In this document: one piece after another, positions 1 to 10,366 of the stretch
Layout: each line of letters begins with the position of its first letter
Position numbering within the stretch: the first letter of the stretch is position 1
Assembly: GCF_000724545.1 (NCBI RefSeq)
Contig: NZ_JHBV01000007.1
Coordinates: 62,001-126,000 of the forward strand
From: Aureispira sp. CCB-QB1
GTDB taxonomy: Bacteria; Bacteroidota; Bacteroidia; Chitinophagales; Saprospiraceae
Direction: 5' to 3'
DNA: 64,000 nt
Notes under the pieces: generated by a model
Databases searched by the model: none
Told to the model about the DNA's origin: nothing
What the model saw: only the letters and a program-made list of their open reading frames with translations
Made by a program: the position numbers and the translations under genes

Positions 1-623
1 TTATAATGCTCTGGAGGTGTATATTCGGGCGTTGCTACAGGAGCCGAAAAAATTGCTTTGCCATCTTTGATGACTTCAACCGAATCCATATCTACAACTG
101 CCAACAAACCATTGGGTTGCATCAAAATATTATCTGGTTTTAGATCTACCAAGACATATTGACCGCTTGCATGAATTTGATGAATAACAACGGCTAGATT
201 AAAGCAAGTGCGCAATCTAAGTTTGAGAGCATTGGGTTGCTGAAATGCAAACCGTTGCCAAGCCTTATCGGCTTTGCGAGGAAGCTTGGATAATGTTAAT
301 TTTGTGAGCTTTTTGCCTTCTATTTTTAGCAACAAAATACCAATAAATTGTTTGTCTTTATACACTAAATCTTGCACCCAACCAATAGAAGGAGCTTGAT
401 TTTTACTAAATGTAATCGGAGGGTGCTGCATCAAATACTGCATCTTTGCCTCCCGTTCTGCTGTACGTTTTTCAGGATAGTAGATTTTAGCAACCATATA
501 ACTATACGTTCTTGGGCTAGCAATGGCATAAATTGCTCCCTCTCCACCACTGGCAAAAGGTTTGTCAGAAATTTTTATTTTCTCCTTACTATATTTAGTA
601 TAAAAGTGTAGTTTGTTAGACAT
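1..623 (-). CDS. Kinase-like protein, N-terminal part (cut by window edge)
   Basis: The frame is open from ATG at 621-623 to the left edge, giving at least 207 codons. The peptide begins MSNKLHFYTKYS and has a glycine-rich loop (SGGEGAIY), a VAKI lysine, VDLKPDN in the catalytic-loop position, VDMDS in the DFG position and TPEYTPPEH in the APE position. It is very similar along its whole length to the complete neighbour at 886-4272, so the two are tandem paralogues. The protein-kinase fold with a D-x-D-S metal motif recalls the YegI-like kinases often found with PP2C phosphatases and TerY-type VWA proteins; such partners would lie outside this window. The missing HRD histidine and arginine leave catalysis uncertain. 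The C-terminal part, probably transmembrane plus coiled coil as in the neighbour, is not visible. Confidence 0.85.
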   Translation of the reverse strand, partial: MSNKLHFYTKYSKEKIKISDKPFASGGEGAIYAIASPRTYSYMVAKIYYPEKRTAEREAKMQYLMQHPPITFSKNQAPSIGWVQDLVYKDKQFIGILLLKIEGKKLTKLTLSKLPRKADKAWQRFAFQQPNALKLRLRTCFNLAVVIHQIHASGQYVLVDLKPDNILMQPNGLLAVVDMDSVEVIKDGKAIFSAPVATPEYTPPEHY

Positions 624-885
624 TAGGATTCTATTCGTTCATGATTTGTTGTAGGTGTAAAGGCACAGAGTAGGATTTATTCTTTAAATATAAAGGATAG
701 ATAATTAATACTACACGGATTTTTTAGTTTTTTGATGAAAATATAGAGATTTATCTTTTATTTGATTGATTATGAGTGTTTTGTTGGGTTTTGGCGATGT
801 TGCCTAATTCATTGCGACTGGCACGCAGTAATGAGGCATAGAATACACAAAAAACAGTTTTTTGCTCAATACGCCTGTTTCAATC

Positions 886-3800
886 TTATGACTTATAATC
901 GGTTTGCTTGTCGTCTAGCTGTTCTAGGCGGTTGAACAACAGGTCTTTAATGTAAATTTTGGTTCGATAACTTTCTTTCCATTGTATCAATGTCTCTATT
1001 TTAATTTTTTCTTCCTCTGTGTGCAGCGTTTTGTGTTCTATAGAGGTAAGCGCACGACCTAATTTTTCTAGTTGTACCTGTTGTTGTTTGAATTTATCAA
1101 GATTCACTAGACCTTTTTTGTATTCTTTCTTATGATTTTTAATATGGTGAATGGTATTTTGATGGCTATGAGCATATTGATGAAATGCTTGTTCAAGGGA
1201 AGCGTATTCTTTGTCATAAGCTTGTTTGTATTTGTCATAAACAGCTTCAGATTTGGATTGAACAGCTATTAAATCTTCTTCATATTGTTTAATAAGTAGT
1301 GTTTCTTCTTGATTGAGCGCTTCTTGCTTGTCGTTATAATCCTTTTCTAATTGTTCCCAATGCTGTTGTTCTTGTATCAACTGTTGGTGCAATTGTTCGT
1401 TTTTAACTTCCCAATCTTTTTGTAGCTTTTGTTGAGCCTCTTGATATGCTTGTGTTAGAGTTTGAATGGAAGTTTCTTTTTCTTGTAACCAAGATTGACT
1501 GTATGCATTCAATGCTTGTGAACATTCATCTTGTAATTTTTTTTCTTGTTTTGCTCTGTTAATAGTTTCTTGAGGAAGCAAATTCTCCACGACTTTGTTT
1601 AAGTTAGCTTCATAAGCTGCTTTTAATTCGTCAATGGCTTGTTGATGATAAAGGTAACTTTCCATCATGGTAGCCGTTTGAAAAATTTTTGCCGCTGAGA
1701 AGAAAGCCGTTTGGAGCTCTGTGTATTGTTCAAGATCTATTTCTATCGTTAGTAGATGTTCTTTTACAGAATCGACCCAATGTTCCATGAATCCACTATC
1801 TTCAGATAGTGGAGGATACTGGAGTAACCAATCAAGAGCTTTGTGTACAGCATCAAAAGCACGCATCATACTATCGTAATGTGATTTTATTTTCTTTTGG
1901 CGATGACGCAGCGTATAATTGGTAGTATGTCCCAAGCTGGCTTTTTCAATGACAATAGGTGTTGATGTTTGAGTATTATAAGCACTAGCTAATAGAATGG
2001 CATTAACGGACGGAATGGAAAGCCCCAATTTTGAAATGGCTGCTTGAATTTTTTGATACTGTTTTTGATATTCGAACAAAGCAAAATTAAGCGCCGTTCC
2101 ATCCAAGGGTGTTGCCAGTAATCTTAAGGCAGGTTTGTATTGAGAGTTAAACTTACTGCCGACTTTCTTCTTAGCTGCTTTTAGTACTTTTTCTTTAGTA
2201 ATTAGGTGTTTTTTCATCTGTTTGTGCAATTTTGACAAAAGTATTTTCTGTTGCTGTGTATAAGAAGCATACTTAGGATGATTAAACGCAATAGGATGTA
2301 AATCCTGTTGGAGTGATTTTAGGTCTTGTGCAAGTTGTTGATTAACAGTATCGCAGTGGGTTTTGAATTGAGAAAACGAATCAACGTGAATTTGCTTTAT
2401 TTTTTGCGTATAATCTTCGTCTAACTGTTGGGCACTAACGGATTTTTCAGCGTTGAGTTGTTCTAATTCCTTCTTTAAAAGATCAATCCTTTTTTTGCTC
2501 TTAAATTGATGATGGGTATTGTCTTTTTCCAATTGGCGCCCCGTTGATTTGATTTGTTTAAATTGTTTGACAAATTGCTTTCTAATTGCATCTTTTTGAC
2601 TCCACTCTTGTTGCCTAGCCTTTTCCAAAATTGGTTTTAATATACTCTTGATCCAGTGATTAAATTGTGCTACTTCTTGTTTTATTTTTTCTTGTTTGAT
2701 CAAACCTATTTTGATTGGCTCCACAAGATTTTGAGTATGTTGTATTTGTTGAAGATACTGCTCCAACATTTTTTGTTTCTCATGCAATTTTACGACTTGC
2801 TGTTGATGTTGAAGTTCTTGTTGTTTTTTTGTTCGCAATAAAGCATCGTGCTCAACGTATAAGTTGTGGTTTATTTTGGATGATACCGTTTTGCCTACAG
2901 CTTGAATGATATCGTGATTCTTGACAAAGAAAAAGTGAATAGAGATAACGCAAAATAGAATTAACCCTATTAACAACAATCCTTGAAAAAAATAGATAAT
3001 TCCTGATAGAACACACAAAAGCAGCAAGCCCATCATTAATTTGTTACGTTGCAACTGTATGCTTTGTTGATATGCCTTCAAAAGCAAGTCATAGGCACGA
3101 TTCTGCGTATTGAGTCCTATTTTAGGATATTGATGCGTCAAGGAATTGGACAGTCCCTCTTTGATAGGAGGGAGGGAGGGAATGCGAATATCTAAGGGAG
3201 TATAATCTAAATTTAAATCGAGGTCAGGTACATAGTTGGCTGGTTCAAAATACAAATCAGAAGGTGGAATGTCGATTTTAGGAACCTTATCCGCAGCAAT
3301 ATCAAAAGGCAATTCTAATAATTCTGCTAAGGTACTACACCAATCCAGCGCACTCGGTCTATCAAAAGGATTTTTTGCCCCATTCTCAAAACAAGCTTGA
3401 AACAACTGCTGTACAGGAATAGGCAGCTGATGATAATGTTGATGTGGGGGAGGAATAACTTTAAAAGATGCTTTTTTATCAGCATTATGAACATATAAAT
3501 GATGTTGAATTTTGTCGTGGAGACCTACTAAATTATCATAAGGAGGATGGCAGGACGCAGCAAAGGGATGCAACCCCAAAAGCAACTGATAAAAAATAAC
3601 GCCCAAACTAAACCGATCCCATGTCTCATGAATTGTTGTTCGAGGATTGGTATAGTGTTCTGGTGGAGTGTATTCTGGAGTAGCCACTGGAGCCGAAAAA
3701 ATTGTTTTGCCATCTTTGATGACTTCAACCGAATCCATATCTACAATTGCCAATAAACCATTGGGTTGCATCAAGATATTGTCTGGTTTTAAATCTACCA

Positions 3801-4272
3801 AGACATATTGTTCACTTTTGTGAATTTGATAAATAGCAACCGCCAAATTAAAGCAAGTACGCAAACGGAGTTGAAGTGCATTGGGATCTTGAAACGAAAA
3901 ACGTTGCCAAGCTTTATCTGCACGGCGAGGTAGTTTGGCTAAGGTTAGCTTGGTGAGCTTTTTTCCTGCTATTTTTATTAATAAAATACCCAAAAATCGG
4001 TTGTCTTTGTACACTAGATCTTGTACCCATCCAATAGACGAATGTTGTCCTTTGGTAAAGTGAATTGGTGGATGCTCTAACAGGTATTGCATTTTTTGTT
4101 CCCGTTCTTTTGTTCGTTTGTTGGGGTAGAAAATTTTAGCCACCAAATGTCGGTAAGAACGAGGACTTGCAATGGCATAGATAGCCCCTTCACCACCACT
4201 AGCCATCGGCTTGTCGGATATTTTGATTTTTTCTTTGCTGTACTTTGTGTAAAAATGTAATTGATTGGGCAT
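886..4272 (-). CDS. YegI-like protein kinase with membrane hairpin and long coiled coil
   Basis: The 1128-residue product has a kinase-like domain at about residues 20-315: glycine-rich loop SGGEGAIY, VAK lysine near 46, VDLKPDN near 159-165, VDMDS near 177-181, TPEYTPPEH near 198-206 and FDRPSALDW near 303-311. Two adjacent hydrophobic segments at about 412-450 form a membrane hairpin, followed by some 650 residues of Gln/Lys/Glu-rich coiled coil. The catalytic loop lacks the HRD histidine and arginine but keeps Asp and Asn, and DFG is replaced by DMD, as in YegI-type kinases. The start is set at ATG 4270-4272 because the paralogue upstream starts at the equivalent MxNxLHFYTK; an ATG five codons earlier is possible. 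It probably signals at the inner membrane. Substrate unknown. Confidence 0.85.
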   Translation of the reverse strand: MPNQLHFYTKYSKEKIKISDKPMASGGEGAIYAIASPRSYRHLVAKIFYPNKRTKEREQKMQYLLEHPPIHFTKGQHSSIGWVQDLVYKDNRFLGILLIKIAGKKLTKLTLAKLPRRADKAWQRFSFQDPNALQLRLRTCFNLAVAIYQIHKSEQYVLVDLKPDNILMQPNGLLAIVDMDSVEVIKDGKTIFSAPVATPEYTPPEHYTNPRTTIHETWDRFSLGVIFYQLLLGLHPFAASCHPPYDNLVGLHDKIQHHLYVHNADKKASFKVIPPPHQHYHQLPIPVQQLFQACFENGAKNPFDRPSALDWCSTLAELLELPFDIAADKVPKIDIPPSDLYFEPANYVPDLDLNLDYTPLDIRIPSLPPIKEGLSNSLTHQYPKIGLNTQNRAYDLLLKAYQQSIQLQRNKLMMGLLLLCVLSGIIYFFQGLLLIGLILFCVISIHFFFVKNHDIIQAVGKTVSSKINHNLYVEHDALLRTKKQQELQHQQQVVKLHEKQKMLEQYLQQIQHTQNLVEPIKIGLIKQEKIKQEVAQFNHWIKSILKPILEKARQQEWSQKDAIRKQFVKQFKQIKSTGRQLEKDNTHHQFKSKKRIDLLKKELEQLNAEKSVSAQQLDEDYTQKIKQIHVDSFSQFKTHCDTVNQQLAQDLKSLQQDLHPIAFNHPKYASYTQQQKILLSKLHKQMKKHLITKEKVLKAAKKKVGSKFNSQYKPALRLLATPLDGTALNFALFEYQKQYQKIQAAISKLGLSIPSVNAILLASAYNTQTSTPIVIEKASLGHTTNYTLRHRQKKIKSHYDSMMRAFDAVHKALDWLLQYPPLSEDSGFMEHWVDSVKEHLLTIEIDLEQYTELQTAFFSAAKIFQTATMMESYLYHQQAIDELKAAYEANLNKVVENLLPQETINRAKQEKKLQDECSQALNAYSQSWLQEKETSIQTLTQAYQEAQQKLQKDWEVKNEQLHQQLIQEQQHWEQLEKDYNDKQEALNQEETLLIKQYEEDLIAVQSKSEAVYDKYKQAYDKEYASLEQAFHQYAHSHQNTIHHIKNHKKEYKKGLVNLDKFKQQQVQLEKLGRALTSIEHKTLHTEEEKIKIETLIQWKESYRTKIYIKDLLFNRLEQLDDKQTDYKS

Positions 4273-4374
4273 TGTCGTTCCGTTCAACAGCAGTTTATAT
4301 AGTGTTTGACTAAGGTACTTTAAATGTACTTAAGAATTGGTAGAAAAGCTAGTTTTTGTAGAACGTTATTACAA

Positions 4375-4423
4375 AATAGCCCACTTAAAAGCATTCTTTT
4401 GATATTACTTTTAGTGGGCTATT
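4375..4423 (-). terminator. Hairpin terminator of the efflux operon
   Basis: The arms AATAGCCCACT (4375-4385) and AGTGGGCTATT (4413-4423) are perfect inverted repeats, with further A/T pairing inside. It lies 40 bases past the stop of the outer-membrane channel gene. On the minus strand the hairpin runs into TTTTGTAATAA, a short U-rich tail. Confidence 0.6.
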
Positions 4424-4462
4424 GTCTACTTTTTGGAGTCTTAGAATAGAGGCAATTAAGTG

Positions 4463-5653
4463 TTATGACTCTAATAAATAATTATAATCTACCCATGCCA
4501 AATTCAATTGCAAAACAAGTTGTAGGTAACGCCTTTTAACTTCTATAATTTGCTCCAAACCTTGAAGGACATTCAAATAATCTAATTCTCCAATAGAGAA
4601 TGCCTGTTGATTGAGAGCTTGTTGTTGTTGTAATGTTGGCAGCAAAACCGTTTCAAAGTAGCTTAGTTGCTTGGTTAATAACCGAATGTTTTGTACCGCT
4701 ATTTTTTGCTGACTTTGCAATTGTTGTAATTGCCAAACTTTGCGTTGTTCTAGCATTCTACTATTTAAGGTATTAGCTTGAACCTGTGCCTTAATCCCTT
4801 TGGCAAATAAAGGAACATTCAAACCAATTTGACCTCCAAAGTTAGGAAATGTTCCCTCTGCTACTTGTAGTTGGATGCCTGTTGATAATTGAGGTAGTAA
4901 TTGACTTTCAATTACTTCACTCTGCAAATCATTTGCTAGTTTACTTTGATGGATTTGCTCGACCAAAGGATGTTTGTCCAAATTGATTGGCGCAATCCTC
5001 GACGAGGAAGGAGTTAATGAAGTGTCAGCTACGTCAATGATGGAGCTATCCATTAATATTTGTTGAAGCAAAATCAATTGGTTGGTATAGTCTTGTTCCA
5101 AATTCATTTGTTGCCATTCAATTTGTTGTTTGGCAGATTGTGTTGTGATCAACGGAATTGCTCCAGTTTCGCCAACTTTTGCTCGTTTTTTGGCAATGGT
5201 TTCGATTTTATCATAAACGATCAACAATTCTTTGTTAAGCCCTTCTTGACTTTTTAAAAATAACAATTGCTGATACAAAGCAGCAACCGATCGCTCCAGT
5301 TGTTTTTGGGTCGCAACCTTTTGCCATTCGCCTGTTTGAGCGAGCGCTTCTTGATACACTGATTTTCGTTTGGCAACCTGAGGCAGGTTGAAATCTTGTT
5401 GTGCATAAAGGGCATGCACACCAGTTCCCGCAGCACCAAGTTCTTCCATGCTATACCCCAAACTTAAGAAAGGCTGATTTTTGCCTGCATCTTTTAAAAT
5501 GCGCTGTTGTTGGATATATAAATCTTGTTGCAAGATCGTTGGATGTTGTGTTTTGACTTGTTCGATTGCTTCTTCTAAGCTAATAACTCTTTGCGCATTT
5601 AAACGCCAACACATTATGACAAAGAGTGTTGTTATCAAAATAAATCTATGCAT
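4463..5653 (-). CDS. TolC/CusC-family outer-membrane efflux protein
   Basis: The 396-residue protein has a cleavable signal peptide (MHRFILITTLFVIMCWRLNAQ) and the long amphipathic, Gln-rich helices of TolC-like channels. SLEEAIEQVKTQHP near the start and a late repeat of similar helices match the two-fold OEP repeat. It is the last gene of the operon: its first 8 bases overlap the end of the RND pump gene upstream, implying translational coupling. The role would be the outer-membrane exit duct for the CusA/CzcA-type pump, working with the adaptor two genes upstream. It is somewhat shorter than the usual 420-480 residues, as is common for CusC-like proteins of Bacteroidota. Substrate is inferred from the pump family only. 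Confidence 0.9.
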   Translation of the reverse strand: MHRFILITTLFVIMCWRLNAQRVISLEEAIEQVKTQHPTILQQDLYIQQQRILKDAGKNQPFLSLGYSMEELGAAGTGVHALYAQQDFNLPQVAKRKSVYQEALAQTGEWQKVATQKQLERSVAALYQQLLFLKSQEGLNKELLIVYDKIETIAKKRAKVGETGAIPLITTQSAKQQIEWQQMNLEQDYTNQLILLQQILMDSSIIDVADTSLTPSSSRIAPINLDKHPLVEQIHQSKLANDLQSEVIESQLLPQLSTGIQLQVAEGTFPNFGGQIGLNVPLFAKGIKAQVQANTLNSRMLEQRKVWQLQQLQSQQKIAVQNIRLLTKQLSYFETVLLPTLQQQQALNQQAFSIGELDYLNVLQGLEQIIEVKRRYLQLVLQLNLAWVDYNYLLES

Positions 5654-8600
5654 GTGTTTTTTGTTTTAGTAAATAAAAAGTACAAGGAACGACTACTAAG
5701 TTGAGTAGAGTAGAAGAAACAAGTCCCCCTACTATGACAACAGCCATAGGGCTTTGGATTTCATTTCCTGCCTGCCCTCCAGCTAAGATCAAAGGAATTA
5801 GAGCCAGTCCAGTTGTAGTAGCTGTCATTAAAATAGGGTTGAGTCGATCCAAGGAGCCTTCTACAATGGCTTCTTTTAGCGATTTGCCTTCTTCTAACAA
5901 AACTTGATACCTTGAAATGAGTAACATTCCATTTCTGGTTGCAATTCCAAATAAACTAATAAAACCAATGGTACTGGCAATAGAGATAATTCCAGAATCA
6001 AAATAAATCATAAAAATTCCTCCAATTAAAGCCAAAGGTAGGTTGGTGAGAATAATAATAGACAGCCAGAATTCTTTGAATTCTCGTAAGATGAGGAAGA
6101 AAATAATAACTAAAGAAAACAAGGAAGTTAACAAGAGCATACTCGTTGCTTTTTGCTCGTTCTCAAACTGACCACCATATTCTAGGTGATAACCTTCGGG
6201 GAGCTGTACATTTTGAGCGATGGTAGCTTGAATTTCTTCTACAGCACTTTTTAAATCTCGGTTGGCAACATTCGTGGCAATGACTAGTTTTCGGTGTACA
6301 TTTTCTCGACTAATGCGCTCAGGACTACTGTTGGATACAATTCGAGCTACTTTACCAAAAGGAATTTTATCCCCTTCAAAGTTCTCAATCAAGAGGTGCT
6401 CTAGTTTTTCGATTTTGTCCCTTGCTTTTTCTTCCAAACGCAATTTTAAATTAAAGCTACGCTGATTTTCGTATACTTGGACTACTGTTTTTCCACCAAT
6501 AGCCATGTCAATAAAATTGGCAAATTGCTCTATACTAATGCCACTACGCGCTAACATTTCATGTTTAGGATAGATATAAATGTGAGGAATTTCTGTCTTT
6601 TGATCCAAGTTAACATCCACAATTCCATCAATAGAACTAATGTTCTGTTTGATCTCATTGCCAATTTGGAACATTTTGGTTAAATCCTCTCCAAATAACT
6701 TAATAGCAACATTAGAACGAGTACCGGAAATCATGTGGTCGATTCGATGTGAGATGGGTTGACCAATGTTAATGGTGACTCCAGGTAGTGCCCCAATTTT
6801 GGCACGAATATCTGCCAATACTTCACTTTTAGAACGCTCCTTCATATTTAAAGGAACCTCAATTTCAGAGGCATAATGACTTTGAGCATGCTCATCCATT
6901 GATGCACGACCAGTACGGCGACCTACCAAGTCTACTTCTGGTATTTCTAATAATAGTTGTTCTACTTTTGTTCCAATTTTATTGGTTTCTGTTAAAGACG
7001 TTTCAGGAGGTACTACTACAGAGATGGTCAAGGAGCCCTCATTGAAATCAGGCAAAAAGGAACGACCTAAACTAGACATTGTAACAATAGAAATAACCAA
7101 CAAAACAAATGCAACTCCTAATACAACATAAGAACGGTTTAAGCTTAGCTTCAAAACCTTGTTATACAGACGCATTAAGCTGCGAATAACAATATTGTAG
7201 TTGATTTTTTGTGTTTCTGTTTCCTCTGCTTGGGCATCTGTTTTGAGTAAGACACTACATAGGGCAGGTGTAATGGCAACTGCTACCAATAAAGAAACGA
7301 CAATAACGATTAAAAAAGCGATCCCTAAAGGCTGTAAAAGACGTCCTTCAACTCCACTAAGGAAGAACAAGGGCAAGAAAGAAGCAATAATAATCAAAGA
7401 AGAATTCAGAATAGAAGACCGGACTTCAAATGTCGCTTCATAGATAATCGTTAGTTTACTGCGTTGTTGATCAATAGGCAAGATGGCATTTTGACGCAGC
7501 CGTTTATAAACATTCTCAACATCCACAATAGCATCGTCTACCAATACACCAACGGCGATAGCCAAACCACCCAAAGTCATGGTGTTAATAGAAAAACCTG
7601 TCCAGTATAATACTAAAATACTTGTGAGTAGTGATAGAGGAATGGTAATAACGGAAATCAAGGTCGTTCGCCATTCCATTAAAAACAAGAAGAGGACTAA
7701 AATAACAAAGAAAATACCTTCCAATAAAACACGCTGTAAGTTATTAATAGAATTTTCGATAAAATCCCCTTGTTTGAATAGTGCCGGGTTTAACTCAACA
7801 GAGGTAGGCAAATTTTTGGCAATCTCTTGGACTGTTTTGTCAATTTCTTGAGTCAATTTTAAGGTGTTGGCACTAGGTTGTTTTAGGATGGTTAAGGTTA
7901 ACGCATCTTGACCATTGATCGAAGCATTTCCTAACTTGGGGGCGCCTCCAATTTTGACATCAGCCAAGTCTCCAACACGGATAGCTACTTCTCCTTCCAT
8001 TTTAACAAAGGCTTCTTCGATCTCCTGAATAGAGCGAATTCTACCTTTGCCAGAGATTAAATATTGTTTGCCATACTGTTCTAAATAACCACCAGAGGCA
8101 TTGTGATTTAATTGTTCAATTGCTTGGTATAGTTCTTCTAAAGAAACATGATGCAACTTCATTTTGGCAGGAGAAGCCAATACTTGATACTCCTTTTCTT
8201 GACCTCCATAAATAATAACTTTGGCAACACCTTCAACGGTCAATAAACGAGGCTTGATATACCAATTGGCTAAGGTATTCATTTCAATTCCAGATAGAGA
8301 GTCGGAAGACATACCGATCATCTGAATTTCTCCCATAATAGAGGCGATTGGTGCCATGACTGGTGTTTTGACCTTGTCTGGCAAATCAGATTGTACGGTT
8401 CCAAGACGCTCGTTGACAATTTGCCGAGCACGATAAATATCCGTTCCCCAATCAAATTCTACAATAACACTAGAAAGTTCAGAGGAAGAAGTCGAGCGAA
8501 TGCGTCGAACATTGGGGGCGCCATTTAAGGCGGTTTCTAGTTTGAATGTAACCAATCGTTCCATTTCTTCGGCAGACATGCCATGTGCTTCTGTCATGAC

Positions 8601-8744
8601 CGTTACAGTCGGAGCAGTTAAGTCAGGAAATACGTCTACATCTACCTGTGTGGTAACCCAAGCACCTGCTAACATTAGCAAGACTGCGATGACCAACACA
8701 ACAGCTCGATTGTGCAGCGCATTTTTTATAATTATATTTAACAT
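5646..8744 (-). CDS. CusA/CzcA-family heavy-metal RND efflux pump
   Basis: The 1032 residues match the full length of HME-type RND transporters. An N-terminal membrane helix is followed by VDVDVFPDLTAPTVTV, then a first porter domain. TM4 carries GVLVDDAIVDVENVYKR, which holds the acidic proton-relay residues of the family, and a second half repeats the topology, ending with FGIATRNGMLL and multiple helices. It would exchange protons for transition-metal cations across the inner membrane and feed the adaptor and outer-membrane channel encoded on either side. The gene starts 80 bases after the adaptor stop and overlaps the channel start by 8 bases. Whether the metal is Cu/Ag or Co/Zn/Cd cannot be settled by eye; the His-rich adaptor and the DUF6660-like gene upstream favour Cu or a similar ion. 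Confidence 0.95.
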   Translation of the reverse strand: MLNIIIKNALHNRAVVLVIAVLLMLAGAWVTTQVDVDVFPDLTAPTVTVMTEAHGMSAEEMERLVTFKLETALNGAPNVRRIRSTSSSELSSVIVEFDWGTDIYRARQIVNERLGTVQSDLPDKVKTPVMAPIASIMGEIQMIGMSSDSLSGIEMNTLANWYIKPRLLTVEGVAKVIIYGGQEKEYQVLASPAKMKLHHVSLEELYQAIEQLNHNASGGYLEQYGKQYLISGKGRIRSIQEIEEAFVKMEGEVAIRVGDLADVKIGGAPKLGNASINGQDALTLTILKQPSANTLKLTQEIDKTVQEIAKNLPTSVELNPALFKQGDFIENSINNLQRVLLEGIFFVILVLFLFLMEWRTTLISVITIPLSLLTSILVLYWTGFSINTMTLGGLAIAVGVLVDDAIVDVENVYKRLRQNAILPIDQQRSKLTIIYEATFEVRSSILNSSLIIIASFLPLFFLSGVEGRLLQPLGIAFLIVIVVSLLVAVAITPALCSVLLKTDAQAEETETQKINYNIVIRSLMRLYNKVLKLSLNRSYVVLGVAFVLLVISIVTMSSLGRSFLPDFNEGSLTISVVVPPETSLTETNKIGTKVEQLLLEIPEVDLVGRRTGRASMDEHAQSHYASEIEVPLNMKERSKSEVLADIRAKIGALPGVTINIGQPISHRIDHMISGTRSNVAIKLFGEDLTKMFQIGNEIKQNISSIDGIVDVNLDQKTEIPHIYIYPKHEMLARSGISIEQFANFIDMAIGGKTVVQVYENQRSFNLKLRLEEKARDKIEKLEHLLIENFEGDKIPFGKVARIVSNSSPERISRENVHRKLVIATNVANRDLKSAVEEIQATIAQNVQLPEGYHLEYGGQFENEQKATSMLLLTSLFSLVIIFFLILREFKEFWLSIIILTNLPLALIGGIFMIYFDSGIISIASTIGFISLFGIATRNGMLLISRYQVLLEEGKSLKEAIVEGSLDRLNPILMTATTTGLALIPLILAGGQAGNEIQSPMAVVIVGGLVSSTLLNLVVVPCTFYLLKQKTHA

Positions 8745-8824
8745 CTAATTTTGATTTATTGTTGAGAACGTGGCAGCATACCCCATGGATTGTTCCTTAG
8801 TTTCTGTTGCCGCGTTTATGATGG

Positions 8825-10366
8825 TTAGTGATTGTGACCAGCGTGTGGATCCACCGTTCCAGCCATAGAGGCTAATTTTACTTGCAAAGCACCTTTGGTA
8901 ACTACTTTGTCGTTAAGAGATAGTCCAGATAAAATTTCGACTACTTTACCGTCATTAACACCAATTTCTACCACTTGCTTTTCATAACTTTCAGCACTCT
9001 TTTGAACAAAAGTTACATAGCTTCCCATTTCTTCGAGGACAGCAGAGACAGGAACCGTTAGGCGCTTGGTATTGGCTTGTGTCATTAAAAAAACTTCCAC
9101 CATAGCTCCTGGAGATAAATCAGGATGATTGTTAATCTCAAAATATAGTGGAATGTAATGTCCTTCTGCATGGCTGGTCATTCGACCAAAGGAAATAACT
9201 TTCCCCTCCAAGTCAGACATTGAATAAGCTCTATCGGTATAAGGATTGACAAAATTAGCATCTACGATGGTGGGTAATAACGAACGATAACGTGGGGAGA
9301 CATCTACTTTAATTTGCACTCGACTTGTTTTAAGAATGGAGGCAAGAGGCTGTCCTGCTTTGACAAACTGCCCTTCTTGTACTAATAATTGAGATACAAA
9401 GCCTGTGGTAGAAGTGGTCACCAAATGGCGTTTTTCTCCTTTGTTGAATAATTTCTTAATGTTGTCAAACTCTGCTTGCGCCAATTCGTATTCATTTAAA
9501 GCTTGATCGTATTCTTTTTGACCAATAATATTATCGTCCATAAGCTTCTTTTTGCGATCCAAGTTGGCTTTTTGGCGATCAAGATTCGATTGTGCTTTTA
9601 TAAAATTCATCTCTAAGTCATCCTCCATGATTCCCTTTCCTGTCACTGTAAAAAGCAATTCTCCTGAGCGGACTGCTGTACCAGAGGTTAGATTTTTTTT
9701 GCGGATATTGACAACTCCATCTCGTTTGGCAACCAATGTCGATAAATCAGTGGTAGAAGGTTCTATAATCCCTGAGGTGTGAACGACATTTCCAACAGGT
9801 CTTTGTTGAACCGTTTCCACATCAAATAAATTATTCCATGCTTCTTGACGTTGATAGCTAATACTTCCTGTCGGGTCTGCATTGGGATGCGTTCCTTGAA
9901 AAGCGGCTTCTTCGTTTTCGAATACAGGGATGTTATTAAGAACCAAAGAGCGTTTGTTTCCTTCTTTGCCAACAACAAAGATTAGTTTGTGTTGACCAGC
10001 GTTCGAAAAACTCAATTGTGCTTCATAGATACCTTTAGAGATGCTTTGACTGGGTAACTTTGGACCATTATTAATATGGATACTTAGTTCTGATGAAAGC
10101 GGCTGAAAACCATCTAGGGTTGTTAAAATGACTCGTATAGAGTTGGTTTTATTTATAATGAAAGGCGCAAACTCAACAAATAATTCGGTGTTGCCTTCCC
10201 ATAATGTATAGGTGATGACCTCTAATTCTGGTCCATGATTATGCCCTTCGTGTGCATCGTGGTTGTGACCACTGTGATCATGATCATGTCCTTCATGATC
10301 GTGAGAATGGCAACCTGTTATGAATAACCAGCTAGCTACCATTAGTAGCAGGATGAATAATTTCAT
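8825..10366 (-). CDS. Periplasmic adaptor lipoprotein of the metal efflux pump, His-rich at both ends
   Basis: The 513-residue protein begins with a lipoprotein signal ending in FITGC (lipid cysteine at residue 19). A dense His/Asp tract with repeated HDHEGH/HSGHNH-type units follows immediately. The middle has the membrane-fusion-protein pattern: a barrel-sandwich segment (VVNIRKKNLTSGTAVRSGELL), an alpha-helical hairpin around 250-310, a second lipoyl half (GFVSQLLVQEGQFVKAGQPL) and a beta-barrel. The protein ends DPHAGHNH, a second His cluster. It would be anchored in the periplasm, bridge the RND pump and the TolC-like channel, and possibly chelate or deliver metal through its His tails. 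It is the first gene of the B-A-C operon, with the pump 80 bases downstream. Confidence 0.93.
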   Translation of the reverse strand: MKLFILLLMVASWLFITGCHSHDHEGHDHDHSGHNHDAHEGHNHGPELEVITYTLWEGNTELFVEFAPFIINKTNSIRVILTTLDGFQPLSSELSIHINNGPKLPSQSISKGIYEAQLSFSNAGQHKLIFVVGKEGNKRSLVLNNIPVFENEEAAFQGTHPNADPTGSISYQRQEAWNNLFDVETVQQRPVGNVVHTSGIIEPSTTDLSTLVAKRDGVVNIRKKNLTSGTAVRSGELLFTVTGKGIMEDDLEMNFIKAQSNLDRQKANLDRKKKLMDDNIIGQKEYDQALNEYELAQAEFDNIKKLFNKGEKRHLVTTSTTGFVSQLLVQEGQFVKAGQPLASILKTSRVQIKVDVSPRYRSLLPTIVDANFVNPYTDRAYSMSDLEGKVISFGRMTSHAEGHYIPLYFEINNHPDLSPGAMVEVFLMTQANTKRLTVPVSAVLEEMGSYVTFVQKSAESYEKQVVEIGVNDGKVVEILSGLSLNDKVVTKGALQVKLASMAGTVDPHAGHNH

